Of a stretch of DNA of 64,000 nt, positions 1-8,918 are shown piece by piece; position 1 is the stretch's first letter, and each line of letters starts with the position of its first letter. Below the pieces are notes generated by a model that saw only the letters and a program-made list of their open reading frames with translations, did no database searches and was not told the origin of the DNA. Where the stretch lies: contig JAIRTW010000105.1 in assembly GCA_031254875.1 (NCBI GenBank), positions 18,358 to 82,357 on the forward strand, in the 5' to 3' direction. The translations under genes were made by a program, and so were the position numbers. The stretch comes from Candidatus Bathycorpusculum termitum (lineage in GTDB: Archaea; Thermoproteota; Bathyarchaeia; Bathyarchaeales; Bathycorpusculaceae).

Positions 1-1597
1 TGCGATCGTCTGACGCCCAGTTTTTGAAGTATTCGATGACTGGACCGCCTTCGAGCATGCCACTGGTTGCCAAAACGATACAAGGTTCACCTTCCATTAT
101 ACTTGAGCGCTGGCGGGGGTGGTCAACTATAGTAAAGTAATCGGACTGGAAGGGGTTAACTTCTTCATGCAGTATACTGTGGCGGACTTCCCTGCCCAGA
201 TATTCTGGATACGCTGTGTGAATGGCAGTGGCTTCGCTTATCATGCCTTCGATAAATACGGGCGCTTCTTTCATCATGCCTCGTTTCATATAACCATCAA
301 TAACCAACATGATTTCCTGTGCACGACCAACAGCGGGGACAGGGATGAGAACTTTACCCTTGCGTTCAAGGGTTTGGTTAATCACCTTAGTCAAGGTTTC
401 CTCTGCTTCAACACGAGAGGGCACAATGTCGTCGGGTCCACTGTAGGTGGATTCGGTGATGACCGTTTCGATACGTGGAAACTCTGTTGCAGCAGCTTCA
501 AGGAGCATGGTTCGTCCGAATTTATAGTCACCAGTGTAGACAATGTTGTGCAAACCTTCGCCTATGTGGAGGTGTACCATGGCACCACCTAAGATATGAC
601 CGCTGTTGTGTAATGTTAAGCGGATATCGGGTGCGATGTCGGTGACGACACCGAAACGCAACGGAATGGTGTGTAGCACACATTCACGGACGTCTTTTTG
701 GTCGTAGAGCGGCGTTACGCCCTGCTTGTTAGCAACATCGAGATAGTCGAGCTGAAGCATAGTCATCAAATTTGATGTTGGTGCTGAGCAGTAAACAGGA
801 CCATCGTAACCATATTTGTAGAGAAAGGGAACTAGACCGCAGTGGTCAAGATGTGCATGACTGATGACGACGGCATCGAGTAGGTCTATTTCAAATTCGG
901 GTGAATCAAACCGTGGGAACGATTCGAATGGACGGCTACTACCGGGGTGAATACCACAGTCTAGGAGCACGCTACTTTCGCGGGTTTTAAGCAAAAAAGC
1001 GGATCGCCCAACTTCTTGTGCGCCGCCCAATACGGTGAGGCGTATGTCGCCGACATCGTAGGCTTTAGGGCGGAAGATGCGTTCGCCTACGGTGCGGAGT
1101 ATACGTTCGCGCTCTTTGCTTTCTGAATGGAGGTAGTGGCGCATGTGGGTGACGATTTTGGATTTAATCGGTGGACTACGCAGTACATGGGGGCGCCACT
1201 TGGTTTTCTTTATAATTTCTTGGAGAACTGCACCGTTTCTGCCGATGACTAATCCGGGTTTTTTGGTTTCGATGATGATTTCACCTAAGCTGGGGTCAAA
1301 GTTTATGTCTGTTATTTCAGCTTCGGGTGCGATGAGTTCACGGGTGATTTTTTCTGCTTCGGGCTCGGGTATGCGAACGGAGGGGTCGGGTCGTATGACG
1401 ATTCTTTTGCGGATGACGCCGACAATTTCGGCTACGATACTGCTTTGGTCGACTAAAATTTCTGGCCGCTTAGTGTAAACCGCAAGCATGGGTCCTTCGT
1501 ATTCGATTCGGGTGACTTCTGCTTCACGGGGAACTTTTTGAAGAATATATTGACTTATCTCTATCTTATCTTTGTCTTTTTCTTGAGTTCGTGCCAC
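1..1597 (-). CDS. fttA: aCPSF1/FttA KH-domain beta-CASP ribonuclease, 3' end cut by window
   Basis: This is the archaeal CPSF-like nuclease that cuts nascent RNA and drives transcription termination at U-rich sites. About 532 codons are present; the C-terminus lies beyond the window start, and the family is usually near 630-640 residues. The first 150 or so residues hold the KH-type region, including a GRNGAV loop. A metallo-beta-lactamase core follows, with the zinc motif HAHLDH near residues 247-252 and LDCGIHPG ahead of it. The start is GTG at 1597, six bases past the psmB stop, with GGAAG about ten bases upstream inside the end of psmB. It is probably co-transcribed with psmB. Family assignment is secure; only the cut end is unknown. 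Confidence 0.93.
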   Translation of the reverse strand, partial: MARTQEKDKDKIEISQYILQKVPREAEVTRIEYEGPMLAVYTKRPEILVDQSSIVAEIVGVIRKRIVIRPDPSVRIPEPEAEKITRELIAPEAEITDINFDPSLGEIIIETKKPGLVIGRNGAVLQEIIKKTKWRPHVLRSPPIKSKIVTHMRHYLHSESKERERILRTVGERIFRPKAYDVGDIRLTVLGGAQEVGRSAFLLKTRESSVLLDCGIHPGSSRPFESFPRFDSPEFEIDLLDAVVISHAHLDHCGLVPFLYKYGYDGPVYCSAPTSNLMTMLQLDYLDVANKQGVTPLYDQKDVRECVLHTIPLRFGVVTDIAPDIRLTLHNSGHILGGAMVHLHIGEGLHNIVYTGDYKFGRTMLLEAAATEFPRIETVITESTYSGPDDIVPSRVEAEETLTKVINQTLERKGKVLIPVPAVGRAQEIMLVIDGYMKRGMMKEAPVFIEGMISEATAIHTAYPEYLGREVRHSILHEEVNPFQSDYFTIVDHPRQRSSIMEGEPCIVLATSGMLEGGPVIEYFKNWASDDR

Positions 1598-1602
1598 AGT
1601 AA

Positions 1603-2247
1603 TTAACTTCCTGCATGAAGCAGTTTAGCTTTTTCTTCATTGGTTAACTCGGTGTATCCGTGGTTGTTGATAACTATGATGTTGTAGCTGTTGCCTGATG
1701 CCACGTCGCGTTTCATGGCGGCGTTGACAGCTCTGACGATAATCGGCAAAGTTTCAGCTATGGTACTGCCTTCCTTGAATTTATCTTCCAATACACCAAG
1801 TGCAATTGGGGAGCCGCTACCTGTGGATATCATTTTTTCCTCGTTTAAACTGCCATATGGATCCAAATTGAAGACATGCGGACCAGTGGTGTCGATTCCT
1901 CCGACAAGAACTTGTGTTGATAGAGGAACATAACGTGCAGAGAAGAGCAAATTAGCCACTAACCGTGCAGCTGATGCAACAGGGATGGGACGGTTCATGT
2001 TGATTTTGTATAAGTGAGCGTTAGCGATTAGGATGTCTACTACGCGCTGGGCGTCGGCAACGGTACCGGCGATTGTCATGCCGAGGTGATCGTCGATTTT
2101 GTAGACTTTTTTGCCTGCTGTATGAGCAATATAGTAACCCATGGTTACGCGGGTGTCGGAGGCTAATATTACGCCGTCTCTACAGACTACGCCTATAGTT
2201 GTTGTTCCTTTAAGGACTAATTGGTTAGCTGAATTATTTTGTGACAT
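1603..2247 (-). CDS. psmB: Proteasome subunit beta
   Basis: Catalytic subunit of the archaeal 20S proteasome. A short propeptide precedes KGTTTIGVV, so self-cleavage would expose the catalytic N-terminal threonine. The conserved SDTRVT and GSGSPIA segments are present, and the length (214 residues) is normal. I chose ATG at 2247 because AGGGGAA lies upstream at good spacing; an in-frame ATG at 2310 would add 21 residues unlike the family. An AT-rich stretch near 2323-2335 (AATATTAATTAG on the minus strand) may be the TATA box. The aCPSF1 gene follows immediately, so protein turnover and RNA processing appear to share a transcript. Confidence 0.95.
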   Translation of the reverse strand: MSQNNSANQLVLKGTTTIGVVCRDGVILASDTRVTMGYYIAHTAGKKVYKIDDHLGMTIAGTVADAQRVVDILIANAHLYKINMNRPIPVASAARLVANLLFSARYVPLSTQVLVGGIDTTGPHVFNLDPYGSLNEEKMISTGSGSPIALGVLEDKFKEGSTIAETLPIIVRAVNAAMKRDVASGNSYNIIVINNHGYTELTNEEKAKLLHAGS

Positions 2248-2449
2248 AGTTTTATATTCCCCTAAAACTCCGTTTTGCGGAATGCCATCCACTGAAGGAA
2301 GATGCACCATGTAATCTTTCTGTGCGCCTAATTAATATTTCGCCAAAGCGAGGGTCGACTGGTTTTTATGTGGATATCATAATTGCGCTTCGACACCCGC
2401 ATAACAGAGCTATAGGAGCCCTAAACATTTTTAAGGCGCTCAATGTTTG

Positions 2450-2528
2450 ACTCACCCAATTGGCGGGTGAGTGGAGTCTCCCATCCGTTCCGCCAATAAA
2501 AACAAAACCCGGATAGGGAGGCAAAACA
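2450..2528 (+). promoter_or_regulatory. Structured 5' leader of queT-queC, candidate riboswitch-like RNA
   Basis: Two hairpins can be read directly. H1 pairs 2450-2457 (ACTCACCC) with 2465-2472 (GGGTGAGT), 8 perfect base pairs, closing a 7-nt loop AATTGGC. H2 pairs 2478-2487 (CTCCCATCCG) with 2510-2520 (CGGATAGGGAG), ten pairs with one bulged A, closing a 22-nt loop. The ribosome binding site GGGAGG (2516-2521) is the 3' arm of H2, so folding would hide it. ATTGGC in loop 1 (2459-2464) is the exact complement of GCCAAT in loop 2 (2492-2497), allowing a 6-bp loop-loop contact. A TATA-like TTTTTAAG near 2427-2435 would start the RNA close to H1. It does not match the preQ1 classes I know. Regulatory function is inference. 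Confidence 0.55.
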
Positions 2529-3050
2529 TTGAAAATACAAACCAAAGACTTAGCGATAATATCACTATATGGCGCCCTCTATGTGTCAATGGTAATGTTT
2601 CTCCCAGCCATATCTTATGGAGCCGTGCAATTCCGTGTGGCCAACACATTGCTGGCAGTGGTGCCGCTTTTGGGCATAGCAGGAGTTTTGGGGCATACAT
2701 TAGGCGTTTTTGTTGCGAACATATTTTCGCCCTTTGGTCCCATCGATCTGCTTAACACAATACCTTCATTTGTCATGACTTTTGTTGTTTACTATATCTA
2801 TAAACGCACCAAAAAAGACTCAACAGTGATCGGAACCTGCATCGCTTACTCCGTAGTCTTAGGTGTGACAGTGGGGTGGATGCTCAATTACTACGCACCA
2901 GAGTTGCAGAGAGAACCCTTGATAGGCACCATCGCATATGTCGCTTTGGGAAACAGTCTTGTCAGTGTACTTGTCGGATGGCCAGTGTTTAAGATTCTCA
3001 AAAGAAGCGGCGTATTTGATGCTTGGTTAGGAGAGAAAAAACATGAGTGA
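2529..3050 (+). CDS. queT: QueT-family queuosine precursor transporter (ECF S component)
   Basis: Small membrane protein of 173 residues with about five or six hydrophobic segments. It resembles the QueT/COG4708 family, which takes up queuosine or deazaguanine precursors, probably with a shared ECF energising module that is not in this window. Family-like signatures are the N-terminal DLAIISLYGALYVS stretch and RVANTLL near residues 36-42. The start is TTG at 2529, supported by GGGAGG seven bases upstream; there is no ATG alternative at the family N-terminus. It overlaps queC by eight bases, so the two are translationally coupled, and transport plus synthesis of a 7-deazaguanine share one control region. 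Substrate is inferred from family and neighbour. Confidence 0.85.
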   Translation: MKIQTKDLAIISLYGALYVSMVMFLPAISYGAVQFRVANTLLAVVPLLGIAGVLGHTLGVFVANIFSPFGPIDLLNTIPSFVMTFVVYYIYKRTKKDSTVIGTCIAYSVVLGVTVGWMLNYYAPELQREPLIGTIAYVALGNSLVSVLVGWPVFKILKRSGVFDAWLGEKKHE

Positions 3051-3711
3051 CAAAAAGTGTATAGTCGTGTTAAGCGGAGGCCCTGACTCCGCGGTGGTGG
3101 CATACTGGGCTAAAAGACAGGGCTACCAGATTTACCCCATAACCTTCAACTACGGTCAAATCGCCGTCAAAGAAACACAGGCAGCCCAAAAAATCGCCCA
3201 AACCCTCGATACCTCTACCAAAGTTATCGACCTCTCAGCCCTCAAAGATATCTTCGGCGGTACCACATCTCTAGTGACCCGCGATATTCCCCTCACCTCA
3301 GAATTCAGCAACACCATCATCGTACCCTTTCGCAACGCCATCTTTCTCTCTGCCGCCGTCGCATACGCTGTAACGGTGGATACAGATGAAATCTTCTATG
3401 GCGCCCACGGCTCCGATGAACCCTTCTATCCCGATTGCAGGCGCGAATTCTATGAAGCCTTTGAGAAAGCAGCCCAGTTAGGAACCACCCGGAAAATTAC
3501 CATAAAAGCGCCCTTCAGTAGCAAACCCAAATCAGAAGTTATAAAAGAAGGCATCAAACTGGGCGTACCCTTTGAGCTTACTTGGTCATGCTATCTCGAT
3601 GGTATCACACACTGCGGTAAATGTGAGGCCTGTGTTAACCGCAAAAAAGCCTTCAACGCAACAAACACCACAGACCCCGCAGAATACGAGACCACATCAC
3701 AAGTGGCTTAA
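3043..3711 (+). CDS. queC: 7-cyano-7-deazaguanine synthase QueC
   Basis: Converts 7-carboxy-7-deazaguanine to preQ0, the base precursor of archaeosine in archaeal tRNA, using ATP and ammonia. The PP-loop motif SGGPDS is at residues 11-16; family members usually have SGGMDS or SGGLDS. Four cysteines near the C-terminus (about 183, 191, 194 and 197, in a CxxCxxC arrangement) form the expected zinc site. Length of 222 residues is typical. It overlaps queT by eight bases and ends the two-gene operon. With a QueT transporter alongside, the cell may both salvage and make deazaguanines. Confidence 0.95.
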   Translation: MSDKKCIVVLSGGPDSAVVAYWAKRQGYQIYPITFNYGQIAVKETQAAQKIAQTLDTSTKVIDLSALKDIFGGTTSLVTRDIPLTSEFSNTIIVPFRNAIFLSAAVAYAVTVDTDEIFYGAHGSDEPFYPDCRREFYEAFEKAAQLGTTRKITIKAPFSSKPKSEVIKEGIKLGVPFELTWSCYLDGITHCGKCEACVNRKKAFNATNTTDPAEYETTSQVA

Positions 3712-3895
3712 AAATCAAGTCTACCAGAGGATACAACTGTTACGCCTGGCAACTATCCACACATTTAGGTGCCACATTTGAGAAGCGACAACTTAGGGCC
3801 TATGTAACGGTTGATTGGGCCTGTTTTGGGGAAGTAACTGTGCAGTTGATTTATTATGTGTACCGACCGTATGAGATTGAAGGTGCGGTCTACGG

Positions 3896-3903
3896 TTATA
3901 TAA
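3896..3903 (+). promoter_or_regulatory. TATA box of the geranylgeranyl reductase gene (leaderless)
   Basis: TTATATAA is centred about 27 bases before the ATG at 3926, which would place the transcription start at or within a base or two of the start codon. The AGGAGG at 3903-3908 looks like a ribosome site but lies 17 bases from the ATG and would be upstream of the transcription start, so it is probably a chance match. Confidence 0.5.
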
Positions 3904-3925
3904 GGAGGCACACAGTAAACTATCG

Positions 3926-5152
3926 ATGAATACGCAGAATTTCCCCCAAGCAATGGTTATTGGCGCTGGACCGGCCGGTTCCTACACAGCGCTCCATCTA
4001 GCAAAACAGGGCATAAAAACTAGAGTTTTTGAGGAACATAGCCAAATCGGTTTACCCGTTCATTGTGCCGGACATATCAGTATCCGTAGCCTCAAAACCT
4101 TGGGGCTCTATCCATTGCACGGCATAATTGAGAACATATTCTGCGCGGCTAACTTTTATTCACCCCACGGCACTAAATTCACACTGCAACTCAACTGTCC
4201 CGTCACCACCGTTTTGAACCGGGCGCACTTCGACCAGTACCTCGCAGAGCAGGCACAAACGGCAGGCGCGGAGTTCATTTTGAATTCCCGGGTTCAATCG
4301 CTACTTATGCAAAATGGTACTGTGACCGGCATCAAAGTGGAAGGCTCAAACGGCGCCGAAATGAGGTTGCGCTCCTCAATAGTTGTGGATGCTGAGGGAG
4401 TTTCGTCTCGGCTACTACGGCAAACCGGCTTAGTTCCCCTAAAACCCAGCGGGATTGTCTATGCAGTGGAAGCAGAAATGGACAACATACAGAATGTAGA
4501 GAAACATGCTGTGGAGGTTTATTTTGGCAGAGGTTATGCACCGGGCTTCTATGGCTGGGTTATTCCAAGGCCAGATGGCACAGCCAAAGTAGGTTTAGCC
4601 GTAGACAAAGGCGACCCTCGCATGTATCTTAAACGTCTCATGACCAAACACCCCGTCGCCTCAAAACAGCTATCAAAAGCCAAAATCATAAGCACGGGCT
4701 ATCATGCCATCAGTTTGGGAGGCCCAATTCCGCAGGTCTGCAGCAACGGTTTTTTAGCGGTCGGTGACTGTGCCTCACAGGTGAAGCCAACGACGGGCGG
4801 CGGTGTAATTTTTGGTTTAACCGCTGCTAAAGAAGCCGCAAAGGTAGTAAATCAAGCGTTAGAGAGAGGTGATGTTTCTGCAGAGGCGTTACAACCCTAT
4901 CAAAAGCGGTGCAATGAGTTGTTTGGTTTTGATTTTAAAACGATGCTACGTCTTAGACGCTTTCTGGATTCACTCTCTGACGAAAAGATAGACGAAATGC
5001 TCAGGGTCTGTAGCAAACTCGGTGTTGATGGCGCATTACGCGGCGTTACTGAAATCGATTTTCAAGGTAAAATGTTGTTAAACGTAGCGACAAAACCCGC
5101 CATGATAGCGACTCTCGTATACTTTGGTTTGCTCTACCTAAACCAAGGCTGA
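3926..5152 (+). CDS. Geranylgeranyl reductase family FAD-dependent enzyme
   Basis: Flavoprotein that saturates the geranylgeranyl chains of archaeal ether lipids, acting at the membrane. An N-terminal Rossmann FAD site GAGPAG is at residues 13-18. The family segment PVHCAGHIS follows near residue 46, and VGDCASQVKPTTGGG near residues 277-291 is the second FAD motif. Length of 408 residues fits digeranylgeranylglycerophospholipid reductases. It stands alone, preceded by a TATA box and apparently leaderless. It belongs functionally with the UbiA and Tes genes at 25-27 kb, although it is not linked to them. Paralogues in this family also reduce quinone or other isoprenoid tails, so the exact substrate is inferred. 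Confidence 0.85.
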   Translation: MNTQNFPQAMVIGAGPAGSYTALHLAKQGIKTRVFEEHSQIGLPVHCAGHISIRSLKTLGLYPLHGIIENIFCAANFYSPHGTKFTLQLNCPVTTVLNRAHFDQYLAEQAQTAGAEFILNSRVQSLLMQNGTVTGIKVEGSNGAEMRLRSSIVVDAEGVSSRLLRQTGLVPLKPSGIVYAVEAEMDNIQNVEKHAVEVYFGRGYAPGFYGWVIPRPDGTAKVGLAVDKGDPRMYLKRLMTKHPVASKQLSKAKIISTGYHAISLGGPIPQVCSNGFLAVGDCASQVKPTTGGGVIFGLTAAKEAAKVVNQALERGDVSAEALQPYQKRCNELFGFDFKTMLRLRRFLDSLSDEKIDEMLRVCSKLGVDGALRGVTEIDFQGKMLLNVATKPAMIATLVYFGLLYLNQG

Positions 5153-5196
5153 TAACAGTTTGTTACTACGCAGCATTTATAGCCACTAAGGATTAG

Positions 5197-5740
5197 TTAA
5201 AAAATAACTTGACAGTTATTGGGGTAGTATTTTGTAATTCCAGGATTCAAAAGGCTGAATTTTAACCAAAGAAATAGGCTCAAAATCGTTATCACTGACT
5301 TTTTAGCCAATTCATACTCAGCATCATCGAACACAAACAACTTTAAGCCCGTTTTCGTTTTTATTGACCCAATCAAATCAACCGCACTCTGCACATCAAC
5401 CAAAGGCTTCCCCTGCCAAGTTTTGCTAAAAAACAAAAAAGACGATGCTCCACCTTATTCCACTTCGACGTCCCCCGCGGTGATGTTTGGGTGTTTGGTG
5501 TTTATGTTTTTTCTTCCGCCGCCTTTTTTCTGATATTTTTTGGGAGGAGTTGTGGGTTTTTTAGTTCGTTTATGGGCCTGTGGTGATGGTTGTTCCGGAG
5601 GTTCTGCTTATTTTGTTGTAGGTTTATTCCGCCGTGTCCGTAGCTTATTGCTTCGTTTGCGAGAAATTGCCGCCATAGCCGTTCGTTGAGCAGAGGTTTC
5701 ATTCGTAGAATTCGTTCGGCTATGTTATTTTCATACATCG
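5197..5740 (-). pseudogene. ISAzo13-family transposase remnant, internally deleted
   Basis: The N-terminal part (5738 down to about 5500) reads LNERLWRQFLANEAISYGHGG and ends in INELKNP, matching the start of ISAzo13-type transposases. A frameshift leads into KKGGGRK. Near 5480 the reading jumps to GTSKWNKVEHR, which is the C-terminal third of the same family, and after another frameshift continues as WQGKPLVD and KTKTGLKL down to 5197. Roughly 250 central residues, including most of the catalytic core, are missing. The element is therefore dead. Both pieces match the family from memory of conserved motifs; I see no intact terminal repeats. Confidence 0.75.
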
Positions 5741-5960
5741 CCGTTTCTGGAGTGTAATAAACAAATCTTATTGATAAATATTGTCCAACTTATTTTTTAA
5801 CTAATTCTAAACCGCTTAGATCTCAATAGCCAATGCGATAGAAATGGTTTTCCTTTTTTGGATCTGCCGCGCGTCACCTATTACATGATTTTATTGATGG
5901 TCATTTATATGAATGTTCAACACATGCTAACTAAATGAAACATATATCAAGGTGATGTTG

Positions 5961-7064
5961 ATGGCAGAAAAAGACCTTGGGTACCGTCGTGTCCAATGTA
6001 CGGGCAGAGGCGCCTACATTATTAGCCTTCCCAAAGAATGGGTCGAAGATATAGACCTAAAACGCGGCAGTGAAATAGCGTTTAATATCCAACCCGACAG
6101 TACACTCTTATTAGTTCCGCGAAAAATCGCCGAAAAAGAAGACAAAACCGATACTGCTAGACCCAAAGAATACGCCATAAACATCGACCCAAAAGAAGCC
6201 CCTGAATCTGCCCTACGTATGATACGCGCACTCTACGCCATAGGAGCTGACATCATCCACGTTCACTTTAAAAACATAAAAGATGCCACAAAATTCAAAG
6301 ATGAAACCCAAAACTTTGTCCGCGACACCTTTTTGGGTACAGAAATCATCGACGAAACCCCCGACGAAATTACCCTGCAGATCTTCATTAAGCATTCAGA
6401 GTTCGGCATAGAAAAAGCCGTCCGTCGCATGGCAATCGTGGCATTAGCCGCCAACCGCGGCGCAATAGCCTCTCTCACCGACCGCAACCCCGTGCTGACA
6501 GAAAGTGTTATCCAAGCACGAAATGATGTGAACCGACTGGGACTATACATCGTACGCCAGCTCAAGTACGGCATCGAGCGCAACCTCTACCGTGAACTCG
6601 GTTTTCAAACTCCCAAAGAGTTTCTGCTCTACCGCATAGCCGTCAATGACATCGAAAATATAGGAGAAAATGCCCTAAACATCATCAACAACATCAACGC
6701 CTTCCAAAAGCTCCTTGACACCGAAACGCTGTTCATAAAAGGCCCCATCGATGAAGAGGTGTATGAAGCACTAATGAGCCATTATGCACAGGCACAACAA
6801 ATCTATGAGGATGCCGTGAAAGCGATGTTTAAACGTGACTACAAAGATGCTGAAAAGTTGATTTCAAAACGGGAAACATTTGTAGACTTGGAAAAGGAGT
6901 TGATGATGCTGATTTCAAGCAAAAAAATGGATCCCAATGTTACAGCGATTCTGCGGCTGATTTTTGACACCACTAAACGCATCATGGACTACGGCAGAAA
7001 CATGGCGGAACTCACCCTAAATCGCACCGTAGAAGAACGTTGCGCAACATTGACGTATAAGTAA
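5961..7064 (+). CDS. AbrB/SpoVT-type plus PhoU-domain regulator
   Basis: The N-terminal 50 residues look like an AbrB/SpoVT swapped-hairpin domain (RRVQCTGRGAYIISLPKEW). The rest is mostly helical and resembles archaeal PhoU-like proteins that regulate phosphate uptake. About 367 residues, typical of archaeal fused forms. I chose ATG at 5961 because AAGGTGAT lies just upstream with about five bases of spacing; GTG 5952 and ATG 5955 overlap that site. No pst transporter genes are nearby, so the regulated target is unknown. The protein could bind DNA through the N-terminal domain; that is inference from the fold family. Confidence 0.8.
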   Translation: MAEKDLGYRRVQCTGRGAYIISLPKEWVEDIDLKRGSEIAFNIQPDSTLLLVPRKIAEKEDKTDTARPKEYAINIDPKEAPESALRMIRALYAIGADIIHVHFKNIKDATKFKDETQNFVRDTFLGTEIIDETPDEITLQIFIKHSEFGIEKAVRRMAIVALAANRGAIASLTDRNPVLTESVIQARNDVNRLGLYIVRQLKYGIERNLYRELGFQTPKEFLLYRIAVNDIENIGENALNIINNINAFQKLLDTETLFIKGPIDEEVYEALMSHYAQAQQIYEDAVKAMFKRDYKDAEKLISKRETFVDLEKELMMLISSKKMDPNVTAILRLIFDTTKRIMDYGRNMAELTLNRTVEERCATLTYK

Positions 7065-7426
7065 GCTTTTAGAGAAGCCCAATAATCGCAGAGAACAAAG
7101 AGCACGTTCTTAGCTCTAGAAAAATTGGCTTCGGCGGTTAACCCACTATATCCACAAAGAAGGGTTGACTGGTTTTCTCAGAAAGCGCATCATACAGTTG
7201 AATAGGGGTTGTGTTTGGTTGGTGAATTCACTTTTTAGGTCACTGGCGAGTTTGTTGGTATCATAAAAGAGTATCCATCGACGATGCGCCGATGCTGGAA
7301 GATATTAAGCGATGCAGGTTGGGTGTTTATTGAGGCAAGTCCTCACTTAAAATGAGCTCCTTATATTGACAAAGCGTGATTATTTTGCTTAGCTACCGTT
7401 TACTTACTATCGGCAGGGGCTAAAAT
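7065..7426. other. Intergenic stretch without a recognisable gene
   Basis: About 360 bases between the PhoU-like gene and the MFS gene. I see no conserved protein fragment, RNA gene or clear repeat in it. GGCAGGGGC just before 7427 may serve as the ribosome site of the MFS gene. Confidence 0.5.
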
Positions 7427-8653
7427 GTGAACTTAAAGAAGGTATACTCAACAGGTGATGCCTGTTTTATTGTACTTTGCGTACTAGGGACGCTGGTCAT
7501 TCTTAGTTCGACGATGGCCAAAACCCCCGTTCTCAACCCCTTTGCCGTTAGTTTAGGAACCCCATCAGACCTCATCGGGATAATAGCGGCCGCCTCTACC
7601 ATTCCGGGAATACTAGTTAGTCTACCAGCCGCCTCTCTCTCCGACTTTTTTGGTAGAAGAAAGGTACTCTTATTTGCTACATTCATTTTTGCCTCCGCGC
7701 CTTTTCTTTATCTTGGCGTGACAAACTGGTGGCAACTATCGCTTGTACGTTTTTATCATGGGTTTGCAACTGCCATTTTTATTCCCGTTGCCGAGGCCAC
7801 AGTAGCAGAGCGTTTTCCGACCAAGAGAGGCGAACGCATGTCTGCCTTTAACTCAGCAACCTATGTAGGCCGAGGGATTGCACCGTTTCTGGGAGGGGCG
7901 ATACTTTTCGTTACCAATTATGGTTTTCACACCTTATACTTAGCAGTCGGACTAGCAGGTGTCACTTCCTTTGTAATAGCCCTACTCTTGCTATCGGAAA
8001 ACAAAATTGATAACGTCAAACCAGTGAAGGCCAAAATTGCAACGGGAAAGATGTTAAGGGGATGGATAGAGGTTGCCCGCAGCCGAGGTGCATTGGTCGT
8101 CAGCTTTGTTCAGGCGTGTCAGTACTACGCTTATGGGGTTATGGAGTTTTATCTGGTTCAATACATGATAGGGGTAGCAAATCTCAATGCGCTAGCAGTA
8201 TCAGTGGTTATCGGCATGCAGGTTATCGCCTTGATTGTCGCCAGGCCGTTGCTTGGGCGTTTTTCGGATAAATATGGCAGACGTCTGCCAATCGTTTTTG
8301 GTTGCATTTTAAGTGGTGTGCTTCTTTTTGTTGTTCCGTTTACAACCCAGTTTGCACTATTACTTGTTATCGCCATGGGATATGGAGCAGGATTTGCCAT
8401 GGTTGTTTCATCAACTTCGCCGCTAATGTGTGAATTAGCACCACCAAAATTAGTTGGAACTTCAATGGGCTTTCTGAGTACTGTAATGGATATAGGACAA
8501 ACTCTTGGACCAATAATAAGCGGCGTAATACTAGCCACCGCTTTTGCCTACACGGGACTATTCACATCTTTAACGCTTTTGCTTGTAGCATCAGCTGTGA
8601 TTTTTTTGATTTCAGACATAGGCAAAAAAAATAAAACGATAGAACATTCATAA
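7427..8653 (+). CDS. Major facilitator superfamily transporter
   Basis: A 408-residue membrane protein with about twelve hydrophobic segments, typical of MFS carriers. The loop between segments 2 and 3 carries SLSDFFGRRKVL (near residues 68-79), and the half-repeat equivalent is GRFSDKYGRRLP near residue 276, both diagnostic MFS motifs. The start is GTG at 7427. Multidrug or small-metabolite efflux is the commonest role for such single genes, but the substrate cannot be told from sequence. It has no operon partner; the next 1.5 kb is mobile-element debris. Confidence 0.88.
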   Translation: MNLKKVYSTGDACFIVLCVLGTLVILSSTMAKTPVLNPFAVSLGTPSDLIGIIAAASTIPGILVSLPAASLSDFFGRRKVLLFATFIFASAPFLYLGVTNWWQLSLVRFYHGFATAIFIPVAEATVAERFPTKRGERMSAFNSATYVGRGIAPFLGGAILFVTNYGFHTLYLAVGLAGVTSFVIALLLLSENKIDNVKPVKAKIATGKMLRGWIEVARSRGALVVSFVQACQYYAYGVMEFYLVQYMIGVANLNALAVSVVIGMQVIALIVARPLLGRFSDKYGRRLPIVFGCILSGVLLFVVPFTTQFALLLVIAMGYGAGFAMVVSSTSPLMCELAPPKLVGTSMGFLSTVMDIGQTLGPIISGVILATAFAYTGLFTSLTLLLVASAVIFLISDIGKKNKTIEHS

Positions 8654-8918
8654 TGTTCAACTTTTTTGTCTATAATTTAGATTCGGAACTTTAGTTTTGT
8701 GTCATAGGCATTAGTTTTGAGAGTATTTCAGGCATAGAAAAGGCGGAAACATATTTTGAAGGTTTTAAACGCTGGTTGCAACGTAGTTGACATATGGTAC
8801 AACTATGATACAACCAAACTCCAAAATTTGTGGCTTAAATATTAATCGGCGGCAAGATAAGCCTTAAAACAAGCAACCTATGGTACAAAATGAAAAGTTC
8901 CGGTTAGATAACAAAACT

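Noticed and set aside
119-592. Plus-strand frames over the first 1.6 kb
   Set aside because: They are antisense to the aCPSF1 nuclease, which has clear KH and metallo-beta-lactamase motifs.
2450-2528. Known preQ1-I, preQ1-II or preQ1-III riboswitch
   Set aside because: The leader lacks the short stem with A-rich tail of class I and the order of helices of class II as I know them; I therefore call it a new candidate, not a known class.
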